NCBI RefSeq assembly: GCF_006516955.1
Contig: NZ_VHLG01000001.1
Span: 1 to 64,000, forward strand
DNA length: 64,000 nucleotides
Origin: Martelella alba
GTDB taxonomy: Bacteria > Pseudomonadota > Alphaproteobacteria > Rhizobiales > Rhizobiaceae
Reading direction: 5' to 3'
Shown: positions 42,228-51,236 of the stretch, piece by piece
How the letters are laid out: the number at the start of each line of letters is the position of its first letter
Position numbering within the stretch: position 1 is the first letter of the stretch
Notes under the pieces: generated by a model
What the model was told of the DNA's origin: nothing
Database searches by the model: none
The model's input: the letters and a program-made list of their open reading frames with translations, nothing else
Made by a program: the position numbers and the translations under genes

Positions 42228-43354
42228 TGGATCTGATTTTTACCAGTGTTATCGGGCGTATTGTCGCATTTATCGTGGCCGTCTCGTTCCTGGTCTTTTT
42301 TCACGAACTGGGGCACTATCTCGTCGCGCGCTGGTCTGGAATTCGCATTCTTGCCTTTTCGATCGGGTTCGGCCCCGAGATTTTCGGCCGGACTGACAAG
42401 CATGGAACGCGCTGGAAGGTGTCGGCAATTCCGCTTGGCGGCTATGTGCGCTTCTATGGTGATGAAGACGCTGCCAGCCAGCCTGATTTTCAGTCGCTTG
42501 CCGCGCTTTCGCCGGAAGAGCGGGAAAAGACCTTCAATGGCGCCAGATTGTGGAAACGTGCAGTGACGGCCGCGGCGGGACCGGTTGCCAACTTCCTGCT
42601 GGCGATCGCGATTTTTGCCATATTATTCTCGGTCTATGGCCGGCAGGTTGCTGACCCCGTGGTTGCGGAAGTGCAGCCCGACAGCCCGGCCGCGACGGCA
42701 GGCATTGTTGCTGGCGATGTGATGAAGGCGCTCGACGGGCATCCGGTGTCGACGTTTGATGATGTCAGCCGTTATGTCAGCGTCCGGCCCGAAACCCCCA
42801 TTACTGTGACGGTTGATCGGGATGGCAAGCTGGTTGATATCAAGCTCGTACCTGAGCGCGTCGATATCAAGGATCAGTTCGGCAACAGCGTCGAGCTCGG
42901 CCGAATCGGTGTGGTCACCAATAGCCAGGCAGGCAACTTCCGGGTCCAGACCTATGGCCCGGTGGGGGCTGTCTGGCAGGGTGTGATACAATGCTGGCAC
43001 ATTGTTTCCGGTACCTATGATTACCTGGTCAGCGTATTTGCCGGCAGGATGGCGGCCGATCAGATCGGCGGGCCTGTGCGGGTGGCCGAGATGGCGGGGC
43101 AGATGGCATCGCTCGGCTTTGCAACATTCCTGAATTTTGCGGCTGTGCTCTCTGTATCCGTCGGTTTATTCAACCTTTTGCCGGTACCCATGCTGGACGG
43201 CGGCCATCTGCTGTTTTATGCGATTGAAGCCGTACGCGGCCGGCCGCTCTCGGAACGTTCGCAGGCCATCGCCTTCAGGATTGGGCTTGCGCTGGTCGTT
43301 TCACTGATGATTTTTGCCACCTGGAACGACACAATCGGCAGGATGACGGGATAA
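42227..43354 (+). CDS. rseP: RIP-family site-2 zinc protease RseP
   Basis: The 375-residue inner-membrane metalloprotease has the zinc motif H26-E-L-G-H30 in the first helix, the second motif NLLPVPMLDGGHLL near the C-terminus, and one periplasmic PDZ domain (about 125-205). RseP cleaves membrane-bound anti-sigma factors and leftover signal peptides. The PDZ count of one is usual in rhizobia, against two in E. coli. The ATG overlaps the cdsA stop. Confidence 0.95.
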   Translation: MDLIFTSVIGRIVAFIVAVSFLVFFHELGHYLVARWSGIRILAFSIGFGPEIFGRTDKHGTRWKVSAIPLGGYVRFYGDEDAASQPDFQSLAALSPEEREKTFNGARLWKRAVTAAAGPVANFLLAIAIFAILFSVYGRQVADPVVAEVQPDSPAATAGIVAGDVMKALDGHPVSTFDDVSRYVSVRPETPITVTVDRDGKLVDIKLVPERVDIKDQFGNSVELGRIGVVTNSQAGNFRVQTYGPVGAVWQGVIQCWHIVSGTYDYLVSVFAGRMAADQIGGPVRVAEMAGQMASLGFATFLNFAAVLSVSVGLFNLLPVPMLDGGHLLFYAIEAVRGRPLSERSQAIAFRIGLALVVSLMIFATWNDTIGRMTG

Positions 43355-43724
43355 TTATATTCAATTCATGGTTGCCATGATTTGTTTTTGCGATTAACGC
43401 TTGAGGCTCCTGTGTTTCAATGCGTGTCCTGCATCTGATTGCGACGTTGAAGCGCTTGCTCCGGAGACAAAGCTGTGCAAATCTGCGCTTGCGTTTGTCA
43501 GGGGACATGTTACGAACGGGTTAATGATGCGTAAACAGCCACTTGCGGGTTCTGGTTACGGTTCATTTACGATAAATCAAAGAGATAGTGGCGATTTGGC
43601 CACTCTTGCGGTGTATTAGGTATTTCTGGCACAAGGCATCTTGCGATCCGGGGCAGGTTCATTGCAAAAATGCTGATGAAAGTCTGGGCAGAGATTCTGA
43701 GCGAGTACAAAGGTAGATTTTAGC
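43355..43724. other. Intergenic region between rseP and bamA
   Basis: A 370-bp gap without a gene. It contains an inverted repeat AGTGGC-GATTTG-GCCACT (43587-43604) and probably the promoter that drives bamA and the lpx genes. I see no clear terminator for rseP. Confidence 0.5.
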
Positions 43725-46061
43725 ATGGCCGGTTCAAAGTTCTTGAACACAGTTTCTGGTGCGGCACTTTCCATAGCGTTGGCTGTTACCGGTGGAGTTG
43801 TCTCTGCCGTAGCCTTGCCGGGAGACGCACTGGCTGCCGTGGTCAGCAAGATCGTTGTCAACGGGACCGGTAACGCCGGTACTGATGCTGTCAAGTCGAA
43901 GCTCACCATCGTTCCCGGAAAGAGCTTCACTGATGCCGATATCAATCAGTCGATTCGCAATCTCTACAGCTCGGGATATTTTTCGGATGTGAGCATGTCG
44001 GTTTCCGGTTCGACGCTCGTGGTGAATGTTTCCGAGAATCAGATGATCAATCAGGTTGTCTTCAACGGCAACAAGAAGGTCAATGACGAGAAGCTGAAAG
44101 GTGTTGTCTCGCTGAAGTCGATGGGCCCCTATAATAAGGCCCAGGCAGAGCTTGACGCGCAGCACATCAAGGACGCCTATGCGCAGATCGGCCGGTCTGA
44201 CGTTGAGGTGACGATTGATACTGCAACGGTTCAGGATAACCGCGTCAATGTTGCCTTCGTGATCAATGAGGGCGGACGTACCAAGACCAAGAAAATCATC
44301 TTCAATGGCAATTCTGCTTTTGCAGACGCCCGCCTTGCCGGTGTGATCGCGACGCGGAAGTCGACTCCTCTGTCCTTCCTGACGCGCGCTGACATCTACA
44401 ATCCTGACAAAGTTCGTCACGATGAAGATCTGCTGAAGACCTTCTATAATAATCACGGCTATCCCGATTTCCTCGTTAAGTCGACGGATGTGGATTACGA
44501 TGAGGATAGCAATAGCTACACGATCACCTTTAATCTCAGCGAGGGTGACAAATACACGTTTGGCGATGTGGCTATCGACAATACGGTTACCGGTGTCGAC
44601 GTCGACAAACTGAAAAAGCAGATCAAAACCAAAGACGGCAAGGTTTATGATGCCGATTATATTCAGCAGTCTGCTGAATCGGTCACGGCCTCGGTGTCTT
44701 CTCAGGGGTATCCCTTCGCGCAGATCACGCCGCGGGGGACGCGTAATTTCACGGATAATACGGTTTCGCTGAAATATTCGATCGATCCCGGCCCGCATGC
44801 CTATATCGAGCGCATCGACATTGTCGGCAATACGCGTACGCGAGATTATGTCATTCGCCGCGAGTTCGACCTTGCCGAAGGCGATGCCTACAATATCGAG
44901 ATGATCAATCGCGCCAAGCGTCGCCTTGAGGCTCTGGGCTATTTCAGCAATGTCGATGTGACGACCCGTCAGGGCTCGTCGCCTGACCGTGTCATCGTTA
45001 CGGTAAACGTCACGGATGAGCCGACCGGTTCGTTCGCGATCGGCGCGGGCTATGATGCCGAGGGCGATTCGCTGGTCCTCGAACTCTCGGTTCAGGAAAA
45101 GAACTTCCTAGGCCGGGGTCAGTTTATTCGCGCATCGGTCGGTGCAGGTGCCGATAATTCGCAGATTTACAATTTCAATTTCACCGAGCCATATTTCCTT
45201 GGCTATCATATCGCGGCGGGTTTCGATCTGTATCGCGCCGTGTCGTCTTCCAACGACTATTATGATTACGCCGAGACGGCTGGTGATATTCGCTTTACAG
45301 CGCCGCTGACGAACAATCTGTCTTCGACCTTCCAGTATAATCTCCAGCACTTCGACTATACCGGTTCAGGCGACTGGGAGAACGACAGCAATCTTTCACC
45401 GATTTATCAGAATCTGATCACGAATGGACCGTGGACGGTTTCGTCGATTTCGCAGAGCTTCAATTATTCGGATATCGACAATCCACAGCTGCCGCGTGAA
45501 GGCACGCTGGCTGCCCTGACCAACGAATTCGCCGGCCTTGGCGGTGATTCGCACTACTACAAGATTTCGGGCAAGGCACGTGTTTATCAGATGCTGTCTG
45601 ATGAGGCCGATATCATCGGCTCTCTGACGGTGCGGGGTGGCTATGTGGTGCCGACCGATGGAAACCTGAATGTGTTTGACCAATTTGTCATTGGTGGGAA
45701 TGAAATTCGCGGTTTCAAGTCCAATGGTATCGGTCCGCGGACGACACAGGGTGACGCTCTGGGCGGCACCACTTATGCGACGGTTTCGGCTGAGGCTAAC
45801 TTCCCGGTTCCGCTTATTCCTCAGGATATCAGCCTGCGTGGCGCGGCCTATGTCGATGCGGGTACGCTGTTCGGCAACAAGGTTGATACACAGGGGTATG
45901 ATATCAATGGTACGACGGCTGCGATTCGTGCATCGGTTGGTATTGGCCTGATCTGGAACTCGCCCTTCGGTGATCTTCGCTTCGACTATGCTGTTCCTTT
46001 CATGAAACAAAGCTACGACGACGTCGAGAATTTCCGTTTCGGTATTGCAAACACGTTCTGA
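43725..46061 (+). CDS. bamA: Outer-membrane assembly factor BamA
   Basis: The 778-residue Omp85 protein inserts beta-barrel proteins into the outer membrane. It has a signal peptide (cleavage after DALA, residue 37), five POTRA domains (about 38-440) and a 16-strand C-terminal barrel ending in the phenylalanine signature FGIANTF. The VRGF-type barrel motif appears as NEIRGFKSNGIGPR. The start is ATG at 43725. lpxD follows after 45 bp, so it is probably the first gene of a bamA-lpx operon. Confidence 0.97.
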   Translation: MAGSKFLNTVSGAALSIALAVTGGVVSAVALPGDALAAVVSKIVVNGTGNAGTDAVKSKLTIVPGKSFTDADINQSIRNLYSSGYFSDVSMSVSGSTLVVNVSENQMINQVVFNGNKKVNDEKLKGVVSLKSMGPYNKAQAELDAQHIKDAYAQIGRSDVEVTIDTATVQDNRVNVAFVINEGGRTKTKKIIFNGNSAFADARLAGVIATRKSTPLSFLTRADIYNPDKVRHDEDLLKTFYNNHGYPDFLVKSTDVDYDEDSNSYTITFNLSEGDKYTFGDVAIDNTVTGVDVDKLKKQIKTKDGKVYDADYIQQSAESVTASVSSQGYPFAQITPRGTRNFTDNTVSLKYSIDPGPHAYIERIDIVGNTRTRDYVIRREFDLAEGDAYNIEMINRAKRRLEALGYFSNVDVTTRQGSSPDRVIVTVNVTDEPTGSFAIGAGYDAEGDSLVLELSVQEKNFLGRGQFIRASVGAGADNSQIYNFNFTEPYFLGYHIAAGFDLYRAVSSSNDYYDYAETAGDIRFTAPLTNNLSSTFQYNLQHFDYTGSGDWENDSNLSPIYQNLITNGPWTVSSISQSFNYSDIDNPQLPREGTLAALTNEFAGLGGDSHYYKISGKARVYQMLSDEADIIGSLTVRGGYVVPTDGNLNVFDQFVIGGNEIRGFKSNGIGPRTTQGDALGGTTYATVSAEANFPVPLIPQDISLRGAAYVDAGTLFGNKVDTQGYDINGTTAAIRASVGIGLIWNSPFGDLRFDYAVPFMKQSYDDVENFRFGIANTF

Positions 46062-46106
46062 TTTCGTCATCCAGAACCTGGATACTTTGTTCTGGAGCTT
46101 TGGCTG

Positions 46107-47165
46107 ATGGAAAACACTAAATTCTTCGGCACGCGTAAGGCGGTTCGTCTCGGCGAACTGGCAGAGCGTGTCGGGGCTGAACTTGCCGACCAGTCTGCTG
46201 CTGAGCGGCTGGTCGAATCGGTTGCGCCTATCTATCGCGCTGGCGCTTATGATGTGTGCTATATACAATCACGCGGGGCGCTTGCGGAATTGGCAAGCTG
46301 TCACGCCGGTGGAATTTTCTGTCCGCCGGAATTGCAAGCTGCGATCCCTTCGGCGATCCCGGCACTGGTGTCGAAAAATCCGCAATTTGCTTTTGCGCGC
46401 GCTGCGGCATTGCTGTATCCGTCGGCCCTGCGCCCGCAGATGGCTGTGGAAAGTGATGAGCGCATTTCTCCTTTTGCATCAATTGATCCTACGGCCGTTC
46501 TTGAAGAAAGTGTCGAGGTCGGTCCGTATGCGGTGATCGGTGCACGCGCACAGATCGGGCGTGGGTCGTCGATCCAGAGCGGGGCGGTTATCGGTGCGGA
46601 TGTGAAGATAGGCCGCAACACGACGGTTAGCGCCAATGCGACGGTTTTTTACGCTTTGATTGGCAATGACGTCATCTTGCATCCCGGCGTGCGCATTGGG
46701 CAGGATGGGTTCGGCTATTCTGGCTCGCCAACCGGGCTTTTCAAGATCGTTCAGACGGGCCGTGTCATCATCCAGGACAGAGTCGAGATCGGTGCCAACA
46801 CGACGATTGATCGCGGCGCGATGGACGACACGGTGATTGGTGAGGGCTCCAAGATCGATAATCTGGTGCAGATTGGTCACAATGTTCGCATTGGCCGGCA
46901 TTGCGGTGTGGTCAGCCAGGTCGGCATTGCCGGCAGCACGGAAATTGGTGACGGTGTCATGATCGGCGGTCAGGTCGGTATTAACGGGCATATCCGTATC
47001 GGAAATGGCGTTCAGATTGCAGCCAAGAGCGGCGTATTTACAGATGTGGAAGCGGGAAGGCGCATTGGCGGCATACCTGCAATCTCGATCCGGGAACACT
47101 TGCGGCATATAGCTGAGACCATGGCGCGTTCTGCGCGCCGGGAGAGTAAGCGGGGAGAAAAGTAG
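46107..47165 (+). CDS. lpxD: UDP-3-O-(3-hydroxyacyl)glucosamine N-acyltransferase
   Basis: The 352-residue enzyme adds the second acyl chain in lipid A synthesis. It has an N-terminal uridine-binding domain (about 1-105) and then a left-handed beta-helix of hexapeptide repeats (about 108-320). The catalytic-site segment is [13 protein letters not shown]. The start ATG is at 46107. fabZ begins one base after its stop codon. Confidence 0.97.
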   Translation: MENTKFFGTRKAVRLGELAERVGAELADQSAAERLVESVAPIYRAGAYDVCYIQSRGALAELASCHAGGIFCPPELQAAIPSAIPALVSKNPQFAFARAAALLYPSALRPQMAVESDERISPFASIDPTAVLEESVEVGPYAVIGARAQIGRGSSIQSGAVIGADVKIGRNTTVSANATVFYALIGNDVILHPGVRIGQDGFGYSGSPTGLFKIVQTGRVIIQDRVEIGANTTIDRGAMDDTVIGEGSKIDNLVQIGHNVRIGRHCGVVSQVGIAGSTEIGDGVMIGGQVGINGHIRIGNGVQIAAKSGVFTDVEAGRRIGGIPAISIREHLRHIAETMARSARRESKRGEK

Positions 47166-47166
47166 C

Positions 47167-47634
47167 TTGACAGACGCAACGACTGAGACGCTGGGCGCCA
47201 TGGAACTTCTTGAGATTATGAAGTTTCTTCCGCATCGCTATCCTTTTTTGCTGGTTGATCGCATTGTCGAAATTGACGGTGATCATAGTGCGGTTGGTAT
47301 CAAGAATGTAACCGCCAATGAGCCGCATTTTACCGGGCACTTTCCTGAAATGCCGATTATGCCGGGTGTCCTGCTGGTCGAAGGAATGGCTCAGACTGCG
47401 GGCGCGATCTGCGCGCGCAGGGCTGGGGAGACCGGAAATCTCGTCTATTTCATGACCATCGACAATGCGCGGTTTCGCAAGCCGGTTGTGCCCGGGGATC
47501 AGGTGCGCTTCCATGTCGAAAAGCAGAAACAGCGCCGGAACGTCTGGAAGTTCCATTGCGAAGCCAAGGTTGATGGCCAGCTTGTTGCCGAAGCCGATAT
47601 TGGCGCGATGATGGTGCATAAGGAAGAAGAATGA
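47167..47634 (+). CDS. fabZ: 3-hydroxyacyl-ACP dehydratase FabZ
   Basis: The 155-residue hot-dog-fold enzyme dehydrates 3-hydroxyacyl-ACP in fatty-acid synthesis. The active site is in [20 protein letters not shown] (His and Glu). The start is TTG at 47167, with GGGGAG about 10 bases upstream; the ATG inside ([18 protein letters not shown]) would lose a conserved lead-in. Its location between lpxD and lpxA is universal and balances fatty acid against lipid A flux. Confidence 0.96.
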   Translation: MTDATTETLGAMELLEIMKFLPHRYPFLLVDRIVEIDGDHSAVGIKNVTANEPHFTGHFPEMPIMPGVLLVEGMAQTAGAICARRAGETGNLVYFMTIDNARFRKPVVPGDQVRFHVEKQKQRRNVWKFHCEAKVDGQLVAEADIGAMMVHKEEE

Positions 47635-48455
47635 GTGCGATAGCCAGCTCGGCGCGGATTGACCCCCGGGCATGTGTGGAAGACGGCGCAGTGGTCGGGG
47701 AAAATGTCTCGATTGGTCCGTTTGCCTATGTCGGGCCGAAGGTTAGGCTCGGAGATGGTGTGACGCTGATGCATCACGCGGTGGTTTCGGGTGCGACGAC
47801 GATCGGGCCGAACTCCAGCGTCTTTCCAATGGCGGTTATCGGCGGGGATCCGCAAAGCGTTCGCCATGATGGCAGTGAAACAACCCTTGATGTGGGGGCG
47901 AACTGCATCATGCGCGAGGGCGTGACCATGAACACGGGCTCTTCGCATGGCGGCTGCAAGACTGTTGTCGGCGACAACAATCTGTTCCTGGCCAATTCCC
48001 ATGTCGGGCATGATTGCATTCTTGGCAGCCATATTATTCTGTCCAACAATGTCATGGTTGGCGGTCATGTCGAAATCGCTGATCGTGTGATTCTCAGCGG
48101 TGGTGCGGCTATCCATCAATTTGTCCGTATCGGGCGTCAGGCTTTTGTCGGCGGTCTTGCTGGTGTGGTGAATGATGTCGTCCCCTATGCAATGATCGTT
48201 GATAACCCGGCCTTCATGGGCGGGCTGAATGTTGTCGGCATGACGCGGTCGGGCATGGCGCGAGCTGATGTCCATGCTGTGCGTCGCGCCTACAAGGCGA
48301 TTTTTGCCGATGGCCGGGTCAACGAGAATGCCAGCGCCATTCGTGCCGACTTTGAAGATTGTGCGCCGGCGCTTGAGTTGATTGATTTTGTTCTTGCGCG
48401 CGGTGAACGCGGTCTGACGACACCGGGCTCGCGGCGCAAGGGAAACGACGATTGA
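47631..48455 (+). CDS. lpxA: UDP-N-acetylglucosamine acyltransferase
   Basis: The 274-residue trimeric enzyme performs the first step of lipid A synthesis. Hexapeptide repeats of a left-handed beta-helix run from about 5 to 190, with the catalytic histidine region in [19 protein letters not shown] and the C-terminal helical domain complete. The ATG overlaps the fabZ stop codon (ATGA). Confidence 0.97.
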   Translation: MSAIASSARIDPRACVEDGAVVGENVSIGPFAYVGPKVRLGDGVTLMHHAVVSGATTIGPNSSVFPMAVIGGDPQSVRHDGSETTLDVGANCIMREGVTMNTGSSHGGCKTVVGDNNLFLANSHVGHDCILGSHIILSNNVMVGGHVEIADRVILSGGAAIHQFVRIGRQAFVGGLAGVVNDVVPYAMIVDNPAFMGGLNVVGMTRSGMARADVHAVRRAYKAIFADGRVNENASAIRADFEDCAPALELIDFVLARGERGLTTPGSRRKGNDD

Positions 48456-49321
48456 TGGCGGGGCCGATGGCGCCGGCAGGGGAAACGGTTGCCATCATTG
48501 CCGGAAATGGCCGCTTGCCGCATCTGGTTGCCGAGGCGACGCGCGATCGTGGCTATTCTCTTTTGATCGTGCAGCTGGCAGGAGAGGATAGTCTGCCCTG
48601 GGGGGATTTTCGCGTCATTGAGGCTGATCTTGGTGCGTTTGCGCCAGTAGTCAGCGCGCTTAAACGTCAGGGCGTCCGCAAAATCGTTCTGTCCGGCGGC
48701 GTGCGCCAGCGTCCGGAATTGCGCGCGCTCAGGCCAACGCTTCGCGTCATCTTTTCACTGCCGTCGATCATCTCCAATCTTCGTGGCGGCGGTGATGATC
48801 GGGTGCTCAGGATGGTGATCAGCCTGTTTGAGCGGCATGGTTTTGAGGTTATAGGTGCGCAGGAACTGGTCGGCGATCTTCTGGTAACAGAGGGTGTGCT
48901 TGGCAGCTGCGCACCGGATGCGGTGGCGCTTTCGGATATCGATATCGCGGCAGATGCGGCGCATGCGCTCGGTGCGCTGGACATTGGCCAGGGGGCTGTT
49001 GCCGTTGGCGGACGAGTGGTGGCCGTCGAGGGCCCCGAGGGAACGGATGAAATGTTGGCGCGTGTCGTGCGCATGCGCACGATGCGGCGGATTTCTGCGA
49101 CGCGGCCCGGCGTGCTGGTGAAAATGTGCAAGCCAAATCAGGATTTGCGGGCTGATCTGCCGTCAATCGGCGTTGAGACGATCATGCGTCTCAAGGAGGC
49201 TGGCCTGACCGGGGTGGCCGTGGAAGCGGGCAAGGCCTTTATTCTTGATCGCGCCGAGACGATTGACGCGGCAGATCGATCGGGGCTTTTCATTTATGGT
49301 CTAGTGCCGAAATCTGACTGA
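48455..49321 (+). CDS. lpxI: UDP-2,3-diacylglucosamine pyrophosphatase LpxI
   Basis: The 288-residue protein (DUF1009) hydrolyses UDP-2,3-diacylglucosamine to lipid X, replacing LpxH in alphaproteobacteria. It shows VAIIAGNGRLPHLVAEATRDRGY, GGVRQRPELRALRP, AQELVGDLLVTEG and the C-terminal KMCKPNQDLRADLPSIGVETI. The ATG at 48455 overlaps the lpxA stop (TGATG). The presence of lpxI and the absence of lpxH in the cluster agree with this lineage. Confidence 0.95.
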   Translation: MAGPMAPAGETVAIIAGNGRLPHLVAEATRDRGYSLLIVQLAGEDSLPWGDFRVIEADLGAFAPVVSALKRQGVRKIVLSGGVRQRPELRALRPTLRVIFSLPSIISNLRGGGDDRVLRMVISLFERHGFEVIGAQELVGDLLVTEGVLGSCAPDAVALSDIDIAADAAHALGALDIGQGAVAVGGRVVAVEGPEGTDEMLARVVRMRTMRRISATRPGVLVKMCKPNQDLRADLPSIGVETIMRLKEAGLTGVAVEAGKAFILDRAETIDAADRSGLFIYGLVPKSD

Positions 49322-49355
49322 AACGGAATCAAATTCGTCCATGAGGTGACCAGCC

Positions 49356-50507
49356 ATGTCCGCGCCGTTGAAAATAGCTGTCATCGCCGGAGAGGCATCG
49401 GGGGACCTTCTGGCGGCCGATGCAATTGCCGAGATGAAAAGGCTGAGCGCACGACCTTTGACGCTGATGGGCGTGGGCGGTGACGCGCTGGCTGCTGAGG
49501 GGCTAGAATCACTCTACGATTATTCTGAACTGTCGATCATGGGCTTTACCCAGGTGATCGCCAATTTGCCACGGCTGTTGCGGCGGATCTTGGAGACGGC
49601 CAAAGCCGTGATCGAGGCAAAGCCGGACCTGCTGTTTATCGTCGACAGTCCTGACTTCACCCATCGCGTTGCCAGGCGTGTGCGCAAGGCGCTGCCTGAT
49701 CTGCCGATCGTTCAGTATGTCTGCCCCAGTGTCTGGGCGTGGAAGGCGTATCGTGCGCGGGAGATGACGGATTATGTCGATCATGTCCTTGCCGTCTTGC
49801 CCTTTGAGCCCGAGGCGATGGCCCGTCTTGGCGGTCCACCAACGACCTTTGTCGGTCATCGGCTGACGGCTAATCCCAATGTGGTCGCGGCGCGAAATGC
49901 GCTGCGCGGTGGAAGGGCCGATGGTCGCAAGACCATCCTGCTTCTGCCAGGTTCGCGTGGCGGCGAAATCCGCAGCCTGTCGCCGGTCTTCGCCGAGGTG
50001 GCGTCGATCTTGTCGGAGCGTGGCGGCGACTTTCGCTTTGTCACGCCGACAGTCGGCCATCGGGAAGCACAGGTACGGGCGGCCGTCGAAAGCTGGCCGG
50101 AAAAGCCAGAGATTGTCGTCGGCGAAGCAGCCAAATGGCAGGCTTTTGCTGAAGCCGATGCGGCGGTGGCAGCCTCCGGTACTGTAGTGCTGGAGCTTGC
50201 GCTGGCCGGGGTTCCTGTCGTCTCTGCCTATAAGGCGGACGTCATCGGCCGGTTTTTGCTCAAGAAAATCGTTATCTGGTCCGCTTCTCTCCCAAACATC
50301 ATTGCGGACCGCCCACTGGTACCGGAATATTTCAATGACACGATGCGCGCGGGCGCACTGGCGCGCTGGATGGAGTTGCTGAGCGCGGATACGCTACAGC
50401 GCAAGCTGATGTTGGATGGTTTCGATACCGTCTGGCACACAATGTCGAGCGATGTGGCGCCTGGCCGGAAAGCTGCACAGATCTTGCTGGATTATGCAAA
50501 AACCTAG
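49356..50507 (+). CDS. lpxB: Lipid A disaccharide synthase
   Basis: The 383-residue family GT19 glycosyltransferase joins lipid X and its UDP precursor. It contains IAVIAGEASGDLLAADAIAEM, SPDFTHRVARRVRK, YVCPSVWAWKAYR and LLPGSRGGEIRSLSPVF. It ends the bamA-lpx run. In related genomes gltA often follows; here a partial copy of the dispersed repeat and then hspQ on the other strand follow. Confidence 0.97.
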   Translation: MSAPLKIAVIAGEASGDLLAADAIAEMKRLSARPLTLMGVGGDALAAEGLESLYDYSELSIMGFTQVIANLPRLLRRILETAKAVIEAKPDLLFIVDSPDFTHRVARRVRKALPDLPIVQYVCPSVWAWKAYRAREMTDYVDHVLAVLPFEPEAMARLGGPPTTFVGHRLTANPNVVAARNALRGGRADGRKTILLLPGSRGGEIRSLSPVFAEVASILSERGGDFRFVTPTVGHREAQVRAAVESWPEKPEIVVGEAAKWQAFAEADAAVAASGTVVLELALAGVPVVSAYKADVIGRFLLKKIVIWSASLPNIIADRPLVPEYFNDTMRAGALARWMELLSADTLQRKLMLDGFDTVWHTMSSDVAPGRKAAQILLDYAKT

Positions 50508-50566
50508 AGCATCAGGCAGCGGTTCGGTATCGGCGAACGCTGTGGCAGCCGGGCAGCCTCGAACTG

Positions 50567-50713
50567 GATCCGGCCGATGCGTGTCCGCGCGGTCAAAGCT
50601 TCTTTTGTTCAATGTCTTTTTGGGAGGGGGCTGGATCCCCGCGACAAGCGCGGGGATGACGGCGGAGAGGAATGCACTTCACCGCACACAGGCAATCTGA
50701 ACGACGTTGTCAG
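50567..50713. repeat. Dispersed intergenic element, partial copy 3
   Basis: Matches the right two-thirds of copies 1 and 2: a GTCCGCGCGG block, the hairpin CCCCGCG-ACAAG-CGCGGGG (50637-50655), the tail GGCAATCTGAACGAC and a terminal GTTGTCAG (50706-50713). The left end with CTGACAAA is missing or unrecognisable. In the hairpin a T-A pair of the other copies is replaced by C-G on both strands. It lies between the convergent lpxB and hspQ genes. Confidence 0.75.
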
Positions 50714-50749
50714 CTCTCTGAAGCCGACATGGGCCAGCCCTGGGGCTGC

Positions 50750-51079
50750 TCAGTGTGCGACTGCATGGCGAGGCATGAAGTGGCCTGTATCATTCAGCTG
50801 AAATATCTCTTCGAGCTTGGGATTGCTTAAAGGTTCGCCGCTGGTATCGCGATCGATATTGCTTTCGGCGATATAGGCGAGGTAGCTGCCTTCCTCATTT
50901 TCTGCGACCAGCGTGTAGAAGGGCTGATTCTTGTCTGGCCGGAGTTCCAAAGGCAGCGAGCGGTACCATTCCTCGGTGCGGGAAAAGACCGGATCGACAT
51001 CCAGAACAACGCCGCGCAACGGTAGTGAGCGGTGCGATACGACTTCACCAATGCAGAATTTCGCGTTCCGTATTTCCAT
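50750..51079 (-). CDS. hspQ: Heat shock protein HspQ
   Basis: The 109-residue hemimethylated-DNA-binding/HspQ family protein acts in E. coli as a specificity-enhancing factor of Lon. Family features are FCIGEVVSHRSLPLRGVVLDVDPVF, EEWYRSLP, QPFYTLVAENEEGSYLAYIAESNI and PLSNPKLEEIF. The ATG at 51079 has GGAAAAACCCC upstream. A heat-shock-type promoter lies just before it. lon itself is in this window at 22766. Confidence 0.94.
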   Translation of the reverse strand: MEIRNAKFCIGEVVSHRSLPLRGVVLDVDPVFSRTEEWYRSLPLELRPDKNQPFYTLVAENEEGSYLAYIAESNIDRDTSGEPLSNPKLEEIFQLNDTGHFMPRHAVAH

Positions 51080-51102
51080 GGGGTTTTTCCTTTCATCAAT
51101 TG

Positions 51103-51130
51103 ATATGGCGATGAAAAGCCTGAAAACAAG
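51103..51130 (-). promoter_or_regulatory. RpoH-like promoter of hspQ
   Basis: On the minus strand CTTGTT (51130-51125) and CCATAT (51108-51103) are spaced by 16 bp, close to the sigma-32 consensus. The start of transcription would fall near 51095, leaving a leader of about 16 bases before the hspQ ATG. Confidence 0.6.
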
Positions 51131-51181
51131 AGGTGATAGCGGTGTCAGGAGACACCCCCGTCAAACGGACGCGCCAAAACG

Positions 51182-51212
51182 AAAAAACCGGCCGCTTTTG
51201 GCGACCGGTTTC
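51182..51212 (-). terminator. Terminator after glnA
   Basis: On the minus strand AAACCGG and its partner CCGGTTT form a stem with additional inner pairing (CGC/GCG), ending in six Ts. It lies 25 bp after the glnA stop. Confidence 0.85.
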
Positions 51213-51236
51213 GGAATATTTGAACTGACCGAAAGA

